A stretch of 64,000 nucleotides of DNA from Neoceratodus forsteri (GCA_016271365.2 CM057451.1:365263501-365327500), one strand, 5' to 3'; counted from the first letter of the stretch, positions 1 to 10,269 are shown. Numbers and translations: made by a program. The notes: generated by a model not told the origin, from the letters alone.

Positions 1-2627
1 CCCTTCTCCTTATTTCTTTTCAGTTGTTTCTGCTAGCATCAACCAGGGTGTCCATTTTTCCCTCCATGTATGTAGTCTCGAGTTTATTTTGTACGTTAGT
101 TCCTCCATGTCTTTAATTTCAGTGACAACTGCCACCCAGTCCTGAACTGTCGGTGAGTCTGGGGCAAGCCATTTTCTGGTTAATGCCTTATGTGAGGCAA
201 CAATCAAAATGTTCCATAAATATGTTTTATTTGCTCCTCTAATCTCTTCTGGTTTCATCCCCAATATCAAGTTCAATGGGCCTAGTCGGGTTTGTATTAA
301 GAGTATCTTTTTAATTTCCTGTTGTATTCTCTCCCAGTATTGCGAGACCCCCAGACATGACCAGAACACATGTAGATAGTTTGCTTTATTTACTCCGCAC
401 CCCCACCAGCACCCTCTCGTACAGTTTTTATCCCACTTACTTTGTGTTTCTGGGGTCCTAAAAAATCTCACTCGTACCTTCCACTCATACTCCCTCTAGT
501 GGGGGGAAGAAGTAGTTCTAAGAGCTATTGCCAAGGATGAAGTCCATGTTTCCTCTTCAATGAGGTCCCCCATTTCTTTTTCCCAGCTTCTCCTAATGTG
601 TAGTGTTTGGTCCCCCTTTCTGTCCCTCAGGGCCCCATATAAGGCTGGAATTAAGCTCTTGACCTTTGTTGAGGATATTATTTCAGCTATGATATCCCGT
701 AGTTTTGTTGATGAAGTGAGGTCGTTATAGGTGGCCTGAAGGGTGTGTATATAAGATCTTATTTGAAGATACCTAAAGTAGTCTACCTGTCGTAATGAAT
801 ACTTTTCTTTAATCTGAGTGAATTCTAGTACAGTATTCCCATGAAGGAACTGATTTAGGGAATATAGACCCAACCTGCCCCAATTTCTGAAGGTGAGGTC
901 CTGACTAGCTGGTAGGAAATCTGAATCCCAGGCAAACCATTTCAGCATCCAGACCTCTTCCTTTAGTCTATGTTTACTCCTTAGTCTTTTAAGAGAGTTC
1001 AAAGTATTTTTGACTGTCATTAAGGGAATGCTCTGATCTTTATTTGAAATCTCTGGCTGCATAACTCTGGCTTCTAGTGGCTTTCCGTCTGATAAGACTG
1101 TCTCTATCGTTTTCCATCTTGCCCCACATGTTCTCGCCGACCACAGAAGGGCCCACTTTAGCTGGGTGGCTAAGAAGTAGTCTTCTAAATTGGGAAAGCC
1201 ACGACCCCCCCCCCCCCATTTCTTATTGGCCTGCATAGTCATAATTTTAAGTCTTGGTTTTCTGTTATTCCAAATGTATCTCGTGAGCATACTCTGCCAC
1301 AGCTGAAATTGATTTTGTGTATTTTATGGGAGACATTGAAACAAATATAAAACCTGGGAGTATATTCATGGATACTGACTGTATCCTTGAGTACAAAGGC
1401 ATGTTAAAGGCTTCCATCTTTTAATATCCTGCTTAATTTGGTTTATTGTGGGTTCAAAATTACTCATGTACAGCATAGTTAGATTTTTAGGGATCTGAAT
1501 ACCCAGGTATTTGATTTTTCCCCTATTCCATTGCATGTCCAGGGTCTGTAAAACATCGGTTGAAGGGGTGTAATGTAATTTTAACACCTCTGTTTTACTT
1601 TTGTTGTGTGTATAACCAGAATATTGACTGAATTTGTCAATGAGATCCCAGACTTCAGGGATTGATCTGTCTGGATTGGTCAAATAGAGCAGGGCGTCGT
1701 CACGTATAGGGATATTTTATGTTCCTCCTCCCACCCCACCCTTAATTTCCTTGATTCCCTTATCACTTGAGCCAGAGGTTCCATATATATGTCAAAGAGG
1801 AGGGGCAACAGAGGCAGTCCTGCCTTGTACCCCGGCCCAAGTTGAATCTCCGTGAAATACCCCCATTGACCTTCACAAACGCCTGAGGAGAAGCGTATAG
1901 AGCCTTAATCGCCTCCAGGAATAGTGTTGGGAACCTCATTCTCTCCAGTATCAGGAAAAGGAAGTTCCAATCCACTTTGTCGAACGCCTTTTCCGCGTCT
2001 AGGCTCATAAGGCATGCGGGTATATTTCTTTTGTTGATGATATCTATTATGTTAATTGTTCACCTTACTCCCTCTGGGGCCTGTCTCCCCTCTACAAACC
2101 CTGTTTGGTCTGGGTTAATGAGGTCTGAAAGGAAGGACTGTAGGCATTTGGCAATAACTGCCGTAAAAATGTTGTAGTCTACGGTAAGTAAGGAAATCGG
2201 TCTATATGACCCACACTCCTTCAGATCTTTGCCCTCTTTAGGAATCACCGAAATGGAGGTGTAGTTCCAGTCCGGGGGGACCGCAGCTCCCTCCAGCCAT
2301 ATCTGATTATAAACCGCTTTTAACATGGGATTCAAGTCTGCCTGGAATATTTTGTAAAATTCCCCCCCAAACCCATCCGGACCTGGACATTTGCCTCCCT
2401 TTAACCCTCCTATTGTATTTGTAATTTCATTTTGAGTTATTGGATATTCCAAGGTCTGTTTATGGGCCTCAGTGAATCCAGGTAGTTGCAGAGCTTTCAG
2501 AAATATCAACGCCTCTTCAGGCCTTGTGTTTTGCGGGGGTGAATATAATCTTTTGTAATAATCCGCAAACGTTTCAGCTATTTGCTCCCATCCACGGAGA
2601 ACATTGCCCATGGAAGGGTGTCTAATA
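1..2627 (-). pseudogene. L1-A ORF2, RT and C-terminal part (broken)
   Basis: Reverse-transcriptase and C-terminal region of L1 ORF2. Read from 2627 downwards, the fragments show the KCPGPDG and SYRPISLL motifs, then SLDAEKAFDKVDW (motif A, about 2000), a degenerate catalytic YxDD box near 1700-1720 where a one-base change puts the two aspartates out of frame, the KYLGI motif near 1520, and the C-terminal domain at 496-1290. The end (10-471) holds a zinc-knuckle-like CX3CX8HX4C pattern near 330-415, typical of the L1 clade. At least four frame changes separate the pieces (around 2030, 1720, 1340 and 480). The stop codon at 10-12 is probably the true ORF2 end or close to it. Confidence 0.9.
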
Positions 2628-3664
2628 TAGAAACATAGAAGTTGACGGCAGATAAGGACCGCAAGGCCCATCCAGTCTGCCCATTTCTTTTTCTACCTTA
2701 TAAATGTGCCATCGGCCTTTGCTCTGTCAGTGACCTATCTATTCATAGTCATTTGTATTGCTCCCTTATGCCTATCCCATGCCTGTTTGAAGCCCTGCAC
2801 TGTATTCATAGCCACCACTTCTTGTGGTAGCTATTCCATGCATCTACCACCCTTTCTGTGAAAAGAATTTCCTCACATTCCCCTTAATCGGCCTCCCTCT
2901 AATCTCATGCTGTGTCCTCTTGTCCTGCCTATTTTTCTTATATTTAAACATATTTAGACTCTTTCACCTTGTTTATGCCCATAAGGTGTTTAAATGTCTC
3001 GATCATATCACCTCTCTCCTCCTTTGCTCAAGGGTATACATATTGAGCTCCGTTAATCTTTCCTCATATGTCTTCTGATGCAGTCCCTGCACCATTTTGG
3101 TTGTCCTTCTCTGGACTGCCTCAATTTAGTTAATGTCCTTGTGAAGGTGTGGCCTCCAATACTGCGCAGTACTCCAGATGGGGCCTAACCAATGTCTTGT
3201 ACAGAGGGATTATTACCTCCTCTTACGACTTGTGATACCCTACTAATACACCCTAACACCCCCCTAGCCTTACCTACTGCTTTGGGGTCTGCTTGGATGA
3301 TTTTAGGTCATCAGTGATGATGATGCCCAAGTCTCTTTCTTCCTTTGTGACTGCTAGCAACTCCCTCCAGCCTATAAGTGGCTTCAGGGTTTCTCTTCCC
3401 TATGTGCATGATTTTGCACTTCTTTGCATTAAATCCCAGTTGCCACTCTTCTGACCATTTTGCTAGTTTATCCAGATCTCTTCTCATTCTGCCCACCCCA
3501 TCTGGATCATCTACTCTGTTGCAGATCTTGGTGTCATCTGCAAACAGACAAGCCTTACCCTCTAGTCCATCTGCGAGGTCACTAATGAAGATGTTGAATA
3601 GGACTGGCCCCAGGACTGATCCTTGGGGTACCCGACTTGTGACTTGCATCTCTTCTGACTGTAT
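2628..3664 (-). mobile_element. CR1-a: 5'-truncated CR1 LINE inserted in L1-A ORF2
   Basis: A minus-strand CR1 fragment interrupts L1-A. Its 5' edge (3664) starts just before the RT motif [15 protein letters not shown], followed by FADDTKICN. The 3' edge (2628) is the conserved CR1 3' tail, which reads on the minus strand as a GCAGACTGGATGGGCC block, GGTCCTTATCTGCC, and a TATGTTTCTA tail. Between them the RT thumb and C-terminal region (DLGIIITDD, RPHLEYC-like and DMIETFKHL-like motifs) are present but full of stops. A 77-bp piece of L1-A (3665-3744, reading GGPRATRLLAYRL) separates it from the next CR1 insertion, so these are two independent events. Confidence 0.88.
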
Positions 3665-3744
3665 ATACCCTCAACACTTTCCCTAGCCGACTGTTGCTTG
3701 AGGCGATACGCTAATAGGCGTGTAGCTCTTGGGCCACCTTCATA
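3665..3744 (-). pseudogene. L1-A ORF2 fragment between two CR1 insertions
   Basis: This 80-bp island translates on the minus strand to EGGPRATRLLAYRLKQQ, matching the same region of L1-B (EGGPRATHLLAHRL at about 32900) and L1-C (about 37480). It is the stretch between endonuclease and reverse transcriptase. It shows that the two neighbouring CR1 pieces inserted separately into L1-A. Confidence 0.9.
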
Positions 3745-4142
3745 GATACATAGATACATAGATACATAGACAGTGTCAGCAGATAAGGGCCTATGGCCCA
3801 CCCAGTCTGCCCATTTAAGTTTGTAAGTTCAGTTTATGTTTTCCAGGAAGTCTGTTGCCCCTTACCCCTGACCTCCAGAATTCCTTTATGTCTATCCCAT
3901 GCATTCTTACATCCCGTGATTGTTTCAGCCCCCACCACTTCCTCTGGCAGGGTGTTCCACTTGTCCACCACCCGTTCTGTGAAGAAATTCTTCCTCACGT
4001 TTCCTCTGAATCGTCCTCCCTCCAACTTCATAACTCCAATGATGATGATAACTCCAAGATCCCTTTCCTGCTTGGTGCATGCTATATCCTCACCCCCCAA
4101 CTGATATATTGTGCCAGGGTTTTTGTACCCCATATGCATTAT
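3745..4142 (-). mobile_element. CR1-b: short CR1 copy with internal deletion and 7-bp target duplication
   Basis: This 398-bp minus-strand CR1 insertion is flanked by CTTCATA at 3738-3744 and 4143-4149. It starts in the RT region (KIMHMGYKNPG, then ERDLGVII) and jumps directly to the last CR1 segment ([21 protein letters not shown] and the WNTLPEEVV motif), then ends in the CR1 3' tail with TATGTATC repeats (3745-3770 on the plus strand). About 300 bp of the usual CR1 sequence is missing at the joint, where a short GATGAT run lies (4037-4046). Confidence 0.85.
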
Positions 4143-5249
4143 CTTCATAATAAGTTTGTTTAGTATGTACTAACATCTTTTCAATCTCTATGAGTTGTAG
4201 CCTCTGGAGTCTTTGTGTTAGGTCTCTTATCTCCCCTGCTCTTTTTTTTATCAAATTTTATTTTCTGTTGACTTTCTAATTCCTGCAACTCCTGTTTAAG
4301 TTGTTCCCTCTGGTTTTCCCTTTCTCTCTTTTTATAAGTGGCTATTGAGATCAATTTCCCTCTTATCATTGTTTTCACCGTGTCCCAGAGAATTTGCGGT
4401 GTGATCCCTGGTATTTGATTTATCTGTATGGTGTGTTTTATTATTTCTCTTACTTCCCCCCTCACCTTTTCATCTCTAAGCAGACTAGTATTGAGCCTCC
4501 AGTATGTGGGCTTTTTTGAAAGTTGGAGATTTAAATAGGCATAGATCGGTTTGTGATCTGATATGGTCTCTGTCCCCATCCAAACCGAGTCAAAAACTGG
4601 TATATGACGACCATATGTAAAGTACATATCTATTCTTGAGAAGATGTGGTATCTGGGAGAGTAGTATGTGTAGTCCCTTGCTCCAGGGTATTTTTCTCTC
4701 CAGATATCTATTATACCCGCATCTTTCATTAAGCTTTTCAGCAGCTTAGAAACTCTGATTTGAGGCCAGAATGCCAGAAGTGGTATCCAAAGCCCTATCT
4801 AGAACTATGTTCCAGTCTCCTCCTGCAACCAGGACCCCCTTTGCCTTTTCAGCTACCAGTTTGAAGAGGTCTGCAAAAAAGGCAGCATGTGAGGCTGGGG
4901 GGGGGCATACACATTTAGCAAGGAAACTTGAAGGTCTTGGACATGCCCCACCACCATCACATATCTAGCTCCCTCATCCTCTATCACCTATTCCTCCACA
5001 AATGGGAGCGATGCAGAGATCATGATGGCCACCCCGCTCTTTTTCCCCCTTGGGCAGAGATGCTTGATAGACAGATGGGAACTCTCGGGTTTTAAGTTTG
5101 AGAGCTTCTCTCAGGGATAGGTGTGTCTCTTGTATAAATTGTATATCAGATTTCTGTCTTTTTAAAAATTTCTGGAGACGTTTTCTCTTTATGGGGCTAT
5201 TTATCCCATTAACATTCAAAGAGATTATTTTAGATTTTATCCTATCCAT
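4143..5249 (-). pseudogene. L1-A ORF2 N-terminal part: APE-type endonuclease
   Basis: ORF2 begins at the ATG at 5249, in an excellent Kozak context (ACCATGG), with IISLNVNGINSPIKRKRL and QETHL, the N-terminal endonuclease motifs containing the catalytic Asn and Glu. The frame breaks near 5020. The middle part (GGDWNIVLD) is found near 4795-4835 in a shifted frame. The final endonuclease motif SDHKPIYAYL lies near 4530-4570, followed by a lysine/glutamine-rich linker that ends where CR1-b inserted (VHTKQTYYE at about 4150). In life it would nick target DNA to prime reverse transcription. Frameshifts and the CR1 insertions abolish function. Confidence 0.9.
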
Positions 5250-5258
5250 GGTAGAAGC

Positions 5259-5879
5259 TCACTTAAATGATCCACATTCTCTAATGTTCTCAGGAAGCCT
5301 CCGCCTCCCCCCCTCACCTTCTTCCCCCAGATCACCTCTCCGGTTCAATTCTTTTCCCTCACTTATAATAGAATATATTTTACTATCAGTTTTGTGCCTT
5401 CTATATTGTTCATAGGTTATTAACACAAAACATTCGCTGGCTCCAACCTGCCAGTCAACTTGTGTGAATTCAAAAACTCTAATATTAACAGCCCCCTTAA
5501 GTGGAGCTTCAAGTAACCCAGCAACATAAACCCCTGAAGTAGCAGGGCTCCATTTTAACAAACTGTAAACTCTGTAACACATCAATGTCAGGTAGATCTG
5601 TAGCTCCCCTGTTACACTCTCATAATTAGTGGCTGTTCTATTTAAAGGTACATAATCTTCTGGGAGCACAGACCGGTTATGGTATGTAATCCAACTTCCT
5701 AGGTCAGACCACCCTCCCGTGAATGGCCTGGGTCGTGCCTCCCTTGGGGCACTACGCCCTGTATGGTTTCTTGGGCTTAACCACATCAGGGTTATGTTTT
5801 GGGGTCTTGGCCCCATGCCCTGCAGTAAACACGGCATCAGCAGAGCTATTAGGCAGGCGATAACTCCCTTGAGATCCAT
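5259..5879 (-). CDS. ORF-X: 206-codon frame between L1 ORF1 and ORF2, putative secreted glycoprotein
   Basis: This frame is not part of the usual L1 plan and I do not recognise it. The ATG (5879) has an A at -3 and G at +4. The TGA ends 9 nt upstream of the ORF2 ATG. Residues 1-22 look like a signal peptide: MDLKG, then a hydrophobic run through ACLIALLMPCLL, then a Gln-Gly-Met-Gly cleavage-like stretch. Four N-X-S/T sequons fall at N28, N38, N68 and N80, with cysteines at 9, 17, 101, 150 and 202. Residues 91-158 alternate hydrophobic and polar residues in a beta-rich-looking pattern, and the C-terminal 40 residues are charged. There is no second clear membrane span. An in-frame stop lies about 20 codons upstream of the ATG. 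It may be a captured gene, an envelope-like protein or a chance open frame. The equivalent spacers of L1-B and L1-C show no such frame. Confidence 0.45.
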   Translation of the reverse strand: MDLKGVIACLIALLMPCLLQGMGPRPQNITLMWLSPRNHTGRSAPREARPRPFTGGWSDLGSWITYHNRSVLPEDYVPLNRTATNYESVTGELQIYLTLMCYRVYSLLKWSPATSGVYVAGLLEAPLKGAVNIRVFEFTQVDWQVGASECFVLITYEQYRRHKTDSKIYSIISEGKELNRRGDLGEEGEGGRRRLPENIRECGSFK

Positions 5880-6662
5880 TTTCCATGGTATTGCCTCCAG
5901 CCTAATTTTATCTCGGAGGGAAGGGGATCCTCCAGCCTCCTAACTCTCATTCATGGGCCTCTCCTATTGAGTTGTTTTAACCCCCATCCCCGAGGGTAAA
6001 GGGTGGACCACAGCACAAGACCGCGCCAGCGATCTGTCCAAGTGGCCCTCCCCCCTCAGGTATCAAAGATTCCTGCACACCGAACCTCCCTCCCATTATT
6101 TATCAGCTAGGATTGACCTCCCAACTGTCATGTATATAGGTCAGGGCGAAACCTCTGACACTCCCCCCCCCTTTTAGTTTGGATCCTTCCGGGGTTCATT
6201 TTAATTGTGCCCGGGGTGTTAAATGCTACTGTTCCTCCGCCTCGATCATACCTTCCCCAGTTTCGGTGTGCTCATCAATCCATGCCACACAAGCATCAAC
6301 CCTCATGTTTTCCGTCTGATTGGCATTTTCCTTGTTTGCCCTTCTTTTATTTCTATCCCCAATATACCTATTAGTTCAGTACCAAGTTTCACTTCACCTT
6401 CGGGGTTTCTCAAGCTACCCCGTGTGCCTTAGGATCATTTAGTTTACCAGTCACTCCAGCAGGGTTCTTTCCCCTTGAGAATTTGTTGTTTGCATCTGGT
6501 CATTTTCTGAATCTTCATCATTTGCCTAAGTCCATTTAGTTGAAGTCTCGACATGTATGGCTTAAGGAGTGCAACAACATCTGCTCTCAGATTGTTAGAG
6601 TGTGGTCTCGAGTAGGATGCCGCTCCTCTGCGCACCAGTGACCAGGCCGATCTCTTCAATTC
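5880..6662 (-). other. L1-A inter-ORF spacer upstream of ORF-X
   Basis: These 783 bp between the ORF1 terminator (TAA, 6663-6665) and ORF-X hold no sustained reading frame. The length resembles the whole ORF1-ORF2 spacer of L1-C (837 bp, 35540-36376), so ORF-X looks like an addition to, not a replacement of, the usual spacer. Confidence 0.7.
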
Positions 6663-7439
6663 TTATTCCAGTCTCTCCTTTTCCAGTCCTGGAGCCGATA
6701 TTCCATTTTCTTCTAGGAAGGGCCTGGCTACCAGCAGGTCTTCAAAAGTTTTTGTTCCTTGCCTTGTCTCCACTCATAGTCTCACCAGAAATAGCATTTG
6801 TGCCTTGAAATTACGGGCTCTGAGCTGCTTTACTATAGGCCACATGGTTCGTCTCGCCTCTTGCACTCTCGTGGTATAGTCATTATCTATTGTGATTCTG
6901 TACGCTCCAAGCATTAATTTTTTAGATTTCCAGGCTCTTTGAGTTATTTCTTCTTTGGAAGCATAGCTAGCTATCCGCACTACAAATGAGCGGGGTCGTG
7001 CATTCGGGCTCATTGGTCTCAGAGCCAGTGAACGATGCGCCCTGTCCATTACGATATCCAATTCAGGTGGAAGTTTCAACAGATCTGTTAGTAACTTTTG
7101 TAAGTAGGTTACCGGGTTTAAAGTACCTTCCTCCGACCCCTCTGGCATGCCATATATTCTCAAGTTCTGCCTCCTGCTGCGCCCCTCAATATCTTCCAGC
7201 TTGGCTTGCAGTTCCCTCTCTCGGGCCATCAGGTAAAGCAGCAGACGGTTGTGTCGGTCCGTTTGTTCCACGATCGTTGTTAGTCCCAATTCCAGCTTGT
7301 CCGTTCTATGTTCGATTCTTCCGATATCCGCTTTTATTTCAGTTAATGTAGAGTCTATCTTTTGGACCGTTTTTGCGGTTTGCAGGATTGAGGTTATTAA
7401 TTGTGGATGGTCTTCTTCTTCTTCGGTGTTCGTCTCCAC
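6663..7439 (-). pseudogene. L1-A ORF1 (RNA-binding chaperone) with one premature stop
   Basis: L1 ORF1 encodes a trimeric RNA-binding nucleic-acid chaperone. From the ATG at 7439 the product has a heptad-rich N-terminal half (DSTLTEIKADIGRIEHRTDK, residues about 30-60, a coiled coil), then the diagnostic LEDIEGRSRRQNLRIYGMPEG joint, then an RRM-like domain with DRAHRS and RPRSFVVR. A TGA at 6774-6776 interrupts the frame; a CGA arginine is expected there (family pattern LRV), so this is probably CpG decay. The same frame then continues (GTKTFEDLLVARPFLEENGI) to a TAA at 6663-6665, giving 258 codons, close to the family's normal length. Confidence 0.88.
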
Positions 7440-7676
7440 TGCGGGAAGGCTGTCGCCCTCGGGAGGCCTCAGGTTTTTCAGGGTTTTTTCTCCTTGTAGC
7501 AGGAGCTGTAATTTCTGTGCTGGGTTTGGCTGTTCTTCGGATTCCCCGCTCTCGATCTCGTAGTCTTAGTCGGGGATTGCATGTTTACTTACAGTGGATG
7601 CCGATCGATTTTATTTCAAGGGTGGAGGAGCTCTCAGGCTATGCTGCCATCTAGGCTGCTGACGTCACCGGAAGTC
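7440..7676 (-). promoter_or_regulatory. L1-A 5' UTR with ETS and CRE motifs at the very 5' end
   Basis: The element begins at 7676 (minus strand) with GACTTCCGGTGACGTCA. This combines an ETS-type core (ACTTCCGG) with a perfect CRE/ATF palindrome (TGACGTCA, 7660-7667). The same 17-nt start is at 34354-34370 in L1-C and, with one change, at 29175-29191 in L1-B. L1s carry internal promoters in their 5' UTR, so this is a plausible transcription start module; the function is inferred. Confidence 0.6.
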
Positions 7677-7994
7677 CATCAAAGGTATTTCTGATGTAAT
7701 TCAATGGCTCCCTGTGACACCCCTCCCAACACAGGTTCTTCCTGGCAACTATTGCAAGTCAAAGGATCTCCCTGAGGGCATTATAAAGTGGATACTTTGG
7801 TTCCTGCCTTCAAAGAAAATTTAACAAAGGAATTGCACTTTAAATAGCTGCAGATTTAGCTATGTCCTGTTCTTTGAATTTATCCCTGTTTTTTTTTGGG
7901 GATGTGTCAGTTCAGCAAGACTGTGGGTCTTCTGACTGCCCTTCCCTTACATAAGTTATGTGTAATACAAAAAAAATTTGATACATGGATCAGA
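7677..7994. other. Unassigned segment between L1-A and an L2/Rex1-like LINE
   Basis: About 320 bp with no coding signature and no clear repeat match inside the window. It may be the 5' part of the LINE that starts to be recognisable near 8010, or old unique sequence. Confidence 0.4.
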
Positions 7995-8472
7995 ATCAGT
8001 GGTTCAAGTGTGACACTGTCTTCATCGACCTGACAACGGCATTTGACACTATGGACCATTTCATACTCGTCAATAAACTTGAGTCCATAGGTGTTAGTAA
8101 AAATGCTCTAGGTTGGTTTGCAGACTACCTGACAAAGAAAACAAATAATGAAAACTGAAGTGTCTTTGTCAGGTCCATTGGGAATCAACTTAGGTGTTCC
8201 TCAGGATTCTGTCCTGGATCCACTTCTATTTTCCATTTTAGTAAATGCTCTACCTGCAGTGTACAGTGATGTGTCTACCATCGTATATGCAGATAACGGG
8301 GTACTGTGCTGTACTGATAAAATCAAAGCCGACCTAGGAACATGCCTGCAATACACTTATAATAAGTTTGAGAAGTAGTTTCAAGGGATCATGCTTCTCA
8401 TAAATGAGAGAAAAACCAAGACAATGGTCTTTGGTTCCAGACAAAGGTTAGATACCTCAGGAAATGATTTAA
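7995..8472 (+). pseudogene. L2/Rex1-like LINE reverse transcriptase, 5' segment
   Basis: Translation from about 8010 gives CDTVFIDLTTAFDTMDH (RT motif A), LGWFADYL, then, after a frameshift near 8150, GVPQDSVLDPLLFSILVNALP (motif B region), VYADNGVLCC (the YADD box, with the second Asp changed to Asn) and LLINERKTKTMVFGSRQRL. These motifs fit the L2/Rex1 side of the CR1 superfamily rather than the CR1s elsewhere here. The element is split by an insertion at 8487 and resumes at 10592. Confidence 0.75.
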
Positions 8473-8486
8473 AAATCAATGGCCCT
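8473..8486. repeat. Target-site duplication, left copy
   Basis: AAATCAATGGCCCT here and AAATCTATGGCCCT at 10578-10591 flank the composite insertion 8487-10577 (13 of 14 matches). Joining the outer flanks restores a continuous LINE. Confidence 0.75.
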
Positions 8487-8617
8487 AGCCGGGCCAGTGG
8501 CACTGAGGGTTGAGGCACTGGACGCCTTACCTTGTGCTACGCCGGCGACCCAGGTTCGGGAATGACCTCAGGTTGTTGGGGTGCTGGCGTGGAGGGGGAG
8601 GAGCAGAATCGAGCAGA
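8487..8617 (+). mobile_element. SINE-640 copy a, 5' head only
   Basis: The sequence matches the head of the ~640-bp SINE family found at 21636-22276, 49826-50464 and 55114-55749: a CCGGGCCAGTGGCACTGAGG start, GGTTGAGGCACTGGACGCC, then the box-B-like GACCCAGGTTCGGGAA (about 8549). After about 130 bp it passes into CR1 sequence. It is either a SINE interrupted by a later CR1 insertion or a template-switch chimera. The target duplication at 8473-8486 abuts its first base. Confidence 0.7.
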
Positions 8618-9350
8618 GGTGGCAGCTGGGGTTCAATGCAAAGAAGTGTAAGGTTATGCACTTCGGGGCAAAGAACTCAAGGAGTGAACACTGGCTGAGG
8701 GGGGTTAAGCTGGGGATCACTGAGGAGGAGAAGGACCTAGGGGTAATGGTAACAGGGACTGTGAACAACACTGCCCAGTGCAGGAGAGCAGCTGCAAAAG
8801 TGAACAAAATGCTGGAGTGCATAGCAAAGGGGTTTCGCCCAGCCGAAGAGAGGTGATCTTGCCCGTCTACAGGTCGCTGGTAAGGCCGCACTTGGAATAT
8901 TGTGTGCAGTTCTGGAGGCCATACCTGAAGCATGATATCAGGCTACTGGAGGGGGTGCAGAGGAGGGCAACAAAGATGATATGTGGAATGGAGGGGAGAG
9001 ACTATGAGAGCAGGCTGGGAGACCTGAATATGTACACCCTGAAGGATAGAAGGGACAGGGGGGACATGATAGAGACACATTCAAGTATCTGAGGGGAATC
9101 AATAAGGATGAGGTCTTTAAGCAAAGGAGGGGAAGGGGGAGGGACAACAGGGGACACAGGCTAAGAATAGAGGGGGGAGATTTATGAGGGAAATGAGGAG
9201 ACACTATTTCACGGAGAGGGTGGTAGCAGAATGGAATGCTCTACCAGAATGGGTGGTTTCATGTAAATCTGTGAACAGCTTTAAAAGGGTATGGGACAGG
9301 GAACAGGGGAGAGTGAGGGTGGGGGCAGCAGTGGGATAACAAAGGGGAGG
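8618..9350 (+). mobile_element. CR1-c: 5'-truncated CR1 3' region
   Basis: Plus-strand CR1 fragment starting inside the RT thumb (WQLGFNAKKCKVMHFG), then [54 protein letters not shown] and the C-terminal RGN/WNALPEWVV-like block. There are frameshifts near 8850 and 9080. It ends near 9350 in a G-rich 3' UTR that lacks the TATGTTTC tail seen in most CR1 copies of the window, so it belongs to a different CR1 subfamily or lost its end. Confidence 0.82.
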
Positions 9351-9400
9351 GGGTGTGGCAGCTGCAAACTAGGGGTGTTAGCTGCACACTCAAGCAGACT

Positions 9401-10269
9401 TACCGTATATACTCACATATTAGCTGATCCATGTATAAGCCAACCCCCCCAAACCTGAGATGCGTTATTTTAAAAACAACAGTGACCCGCGTATAAGCAG
9501 ACCAGGAAAATACTATTTCATGTGTTCAGTTTAAGCCCCTTTCTTGGGATTTTGTGTGTTTAGCTCACCAGCTTCTGCTTCTGGCACTCTACTAGCAGAA
9601 TTATCTTGTCGTGCAATACGAACACCAGCTGAGGAACCTTGTAAAGAGAGAGAGTAGAAAACATTACTATCACAGCCCTATTAGATGTAGATGGGGTAAT
9701 AAAAACTATGCCTAAAGAGTTGGGAACAATAGATAAAAATTATATGGACTCTATACAGCCTCCGGAAACCTGTGGGCAAGATATAATTGAATGGTATTTA
9801 CTATAGCTTCCATCCCGATGCGACTGCCAGATATAGAGAAACATCATTTGAGCAGACCTATAATGAAGGAAGAGATTAAGGTAGTTCTAACGGGAATCCA
9901 GAAAAAGTTCTCACCTGGCTGGAATAGGCTTTCTGGGGAATTTTATTTAACTTTCCTAGAAGTCTTATTGGAGATGTTGGTAATAGACTAACTGAAGCCG
10001 CTCTGGCGTCTTTCAGTACATGGCACTGGCACCAGCCCCTCTCACTGCTTCCTTGATCTTTTGCAAACTCATTCAGATCAGGAGCAATTACTTTTGTCTT
10101 TCTGGCTGTATCTAACCCCATATGGCACCATGCACAACTTTGCTAAAGGTGACTCGGGGAAGGAGCTCTGTTTCCGTTTCTGGGCTGACCCGCGTATAAG
10201 CCGAGGTCCTATAAATTGAGATGAGAAAGTAGATAAAAAAGTTTGGCTTATATGCGAGTATATACGATA
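9401..10269. mobile_element. TIR element (MITE-like) with CGTATATACTC termini
   Basis: The ends are inverted: CGTATATACTCACATAT at 9404-9420 and ATATGCGAGTATATACG at 10250-10266. GACCCGCGTATAAGC recurs inside both ends (about 9484 and 10186). TA is present outside both termini. There is no transposase frame, and the interior is occupied in part by an L1 fragment. It looks like a non-autonomous DNA transposon; the superfamily is not determined. Confidence 0.65.
9660..9990 (+). pseudogene. L1 ORF2 fragment inside the TIR element
   Basis: About 330 bp encode, with frameshifts, the region just before RT motif A: IIEWYLL-like, MRLPDIEKHHLSRPIMKEEIK and SPGWNRLSGEFYLTF, comparable to the SPGPDG..EFY block of L1 ORF2. 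No L1 5' or 3' end is visible, so this is a short internal fragment. Confidence 0.65.

Larger units (their letters stand above)
1..7676 (-). mobile_element. L1-A: L1-clade LINE, 5' end intact, 3' end beyond the window
   Basis: This is a minus-strand non-LTR retrotransposon with the L1 order: 5' UTR (7440-7676), ORF1 (6663-7439), inter-ORF segment, ORF2 (5249 down past position 1). The 5' terminus is recognised because its first 17 nt match the start of two other L1 copies in the window (29173 and 34354). ORF1 has the L1 coiled-coil plus RRM-type signature and ORF2 has an APE endonuclease, a reverse transcriptase and a C-terminal Cys/His knuckle. Two CR1 insertions (2628-3664 and 3745-4142) and many indels make it inactive. 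It is unlike the other two copies in carrying an extra reading frame just upstream of ORF2. Confidence 0.93.

Noticed and set aside
5098..5415. Plus-strand 105-codon hydrophobic frame over the start of L1-A ORF2
   Set aside because: Antisense to the endonuclease and ORF-X region; no supporting motif.
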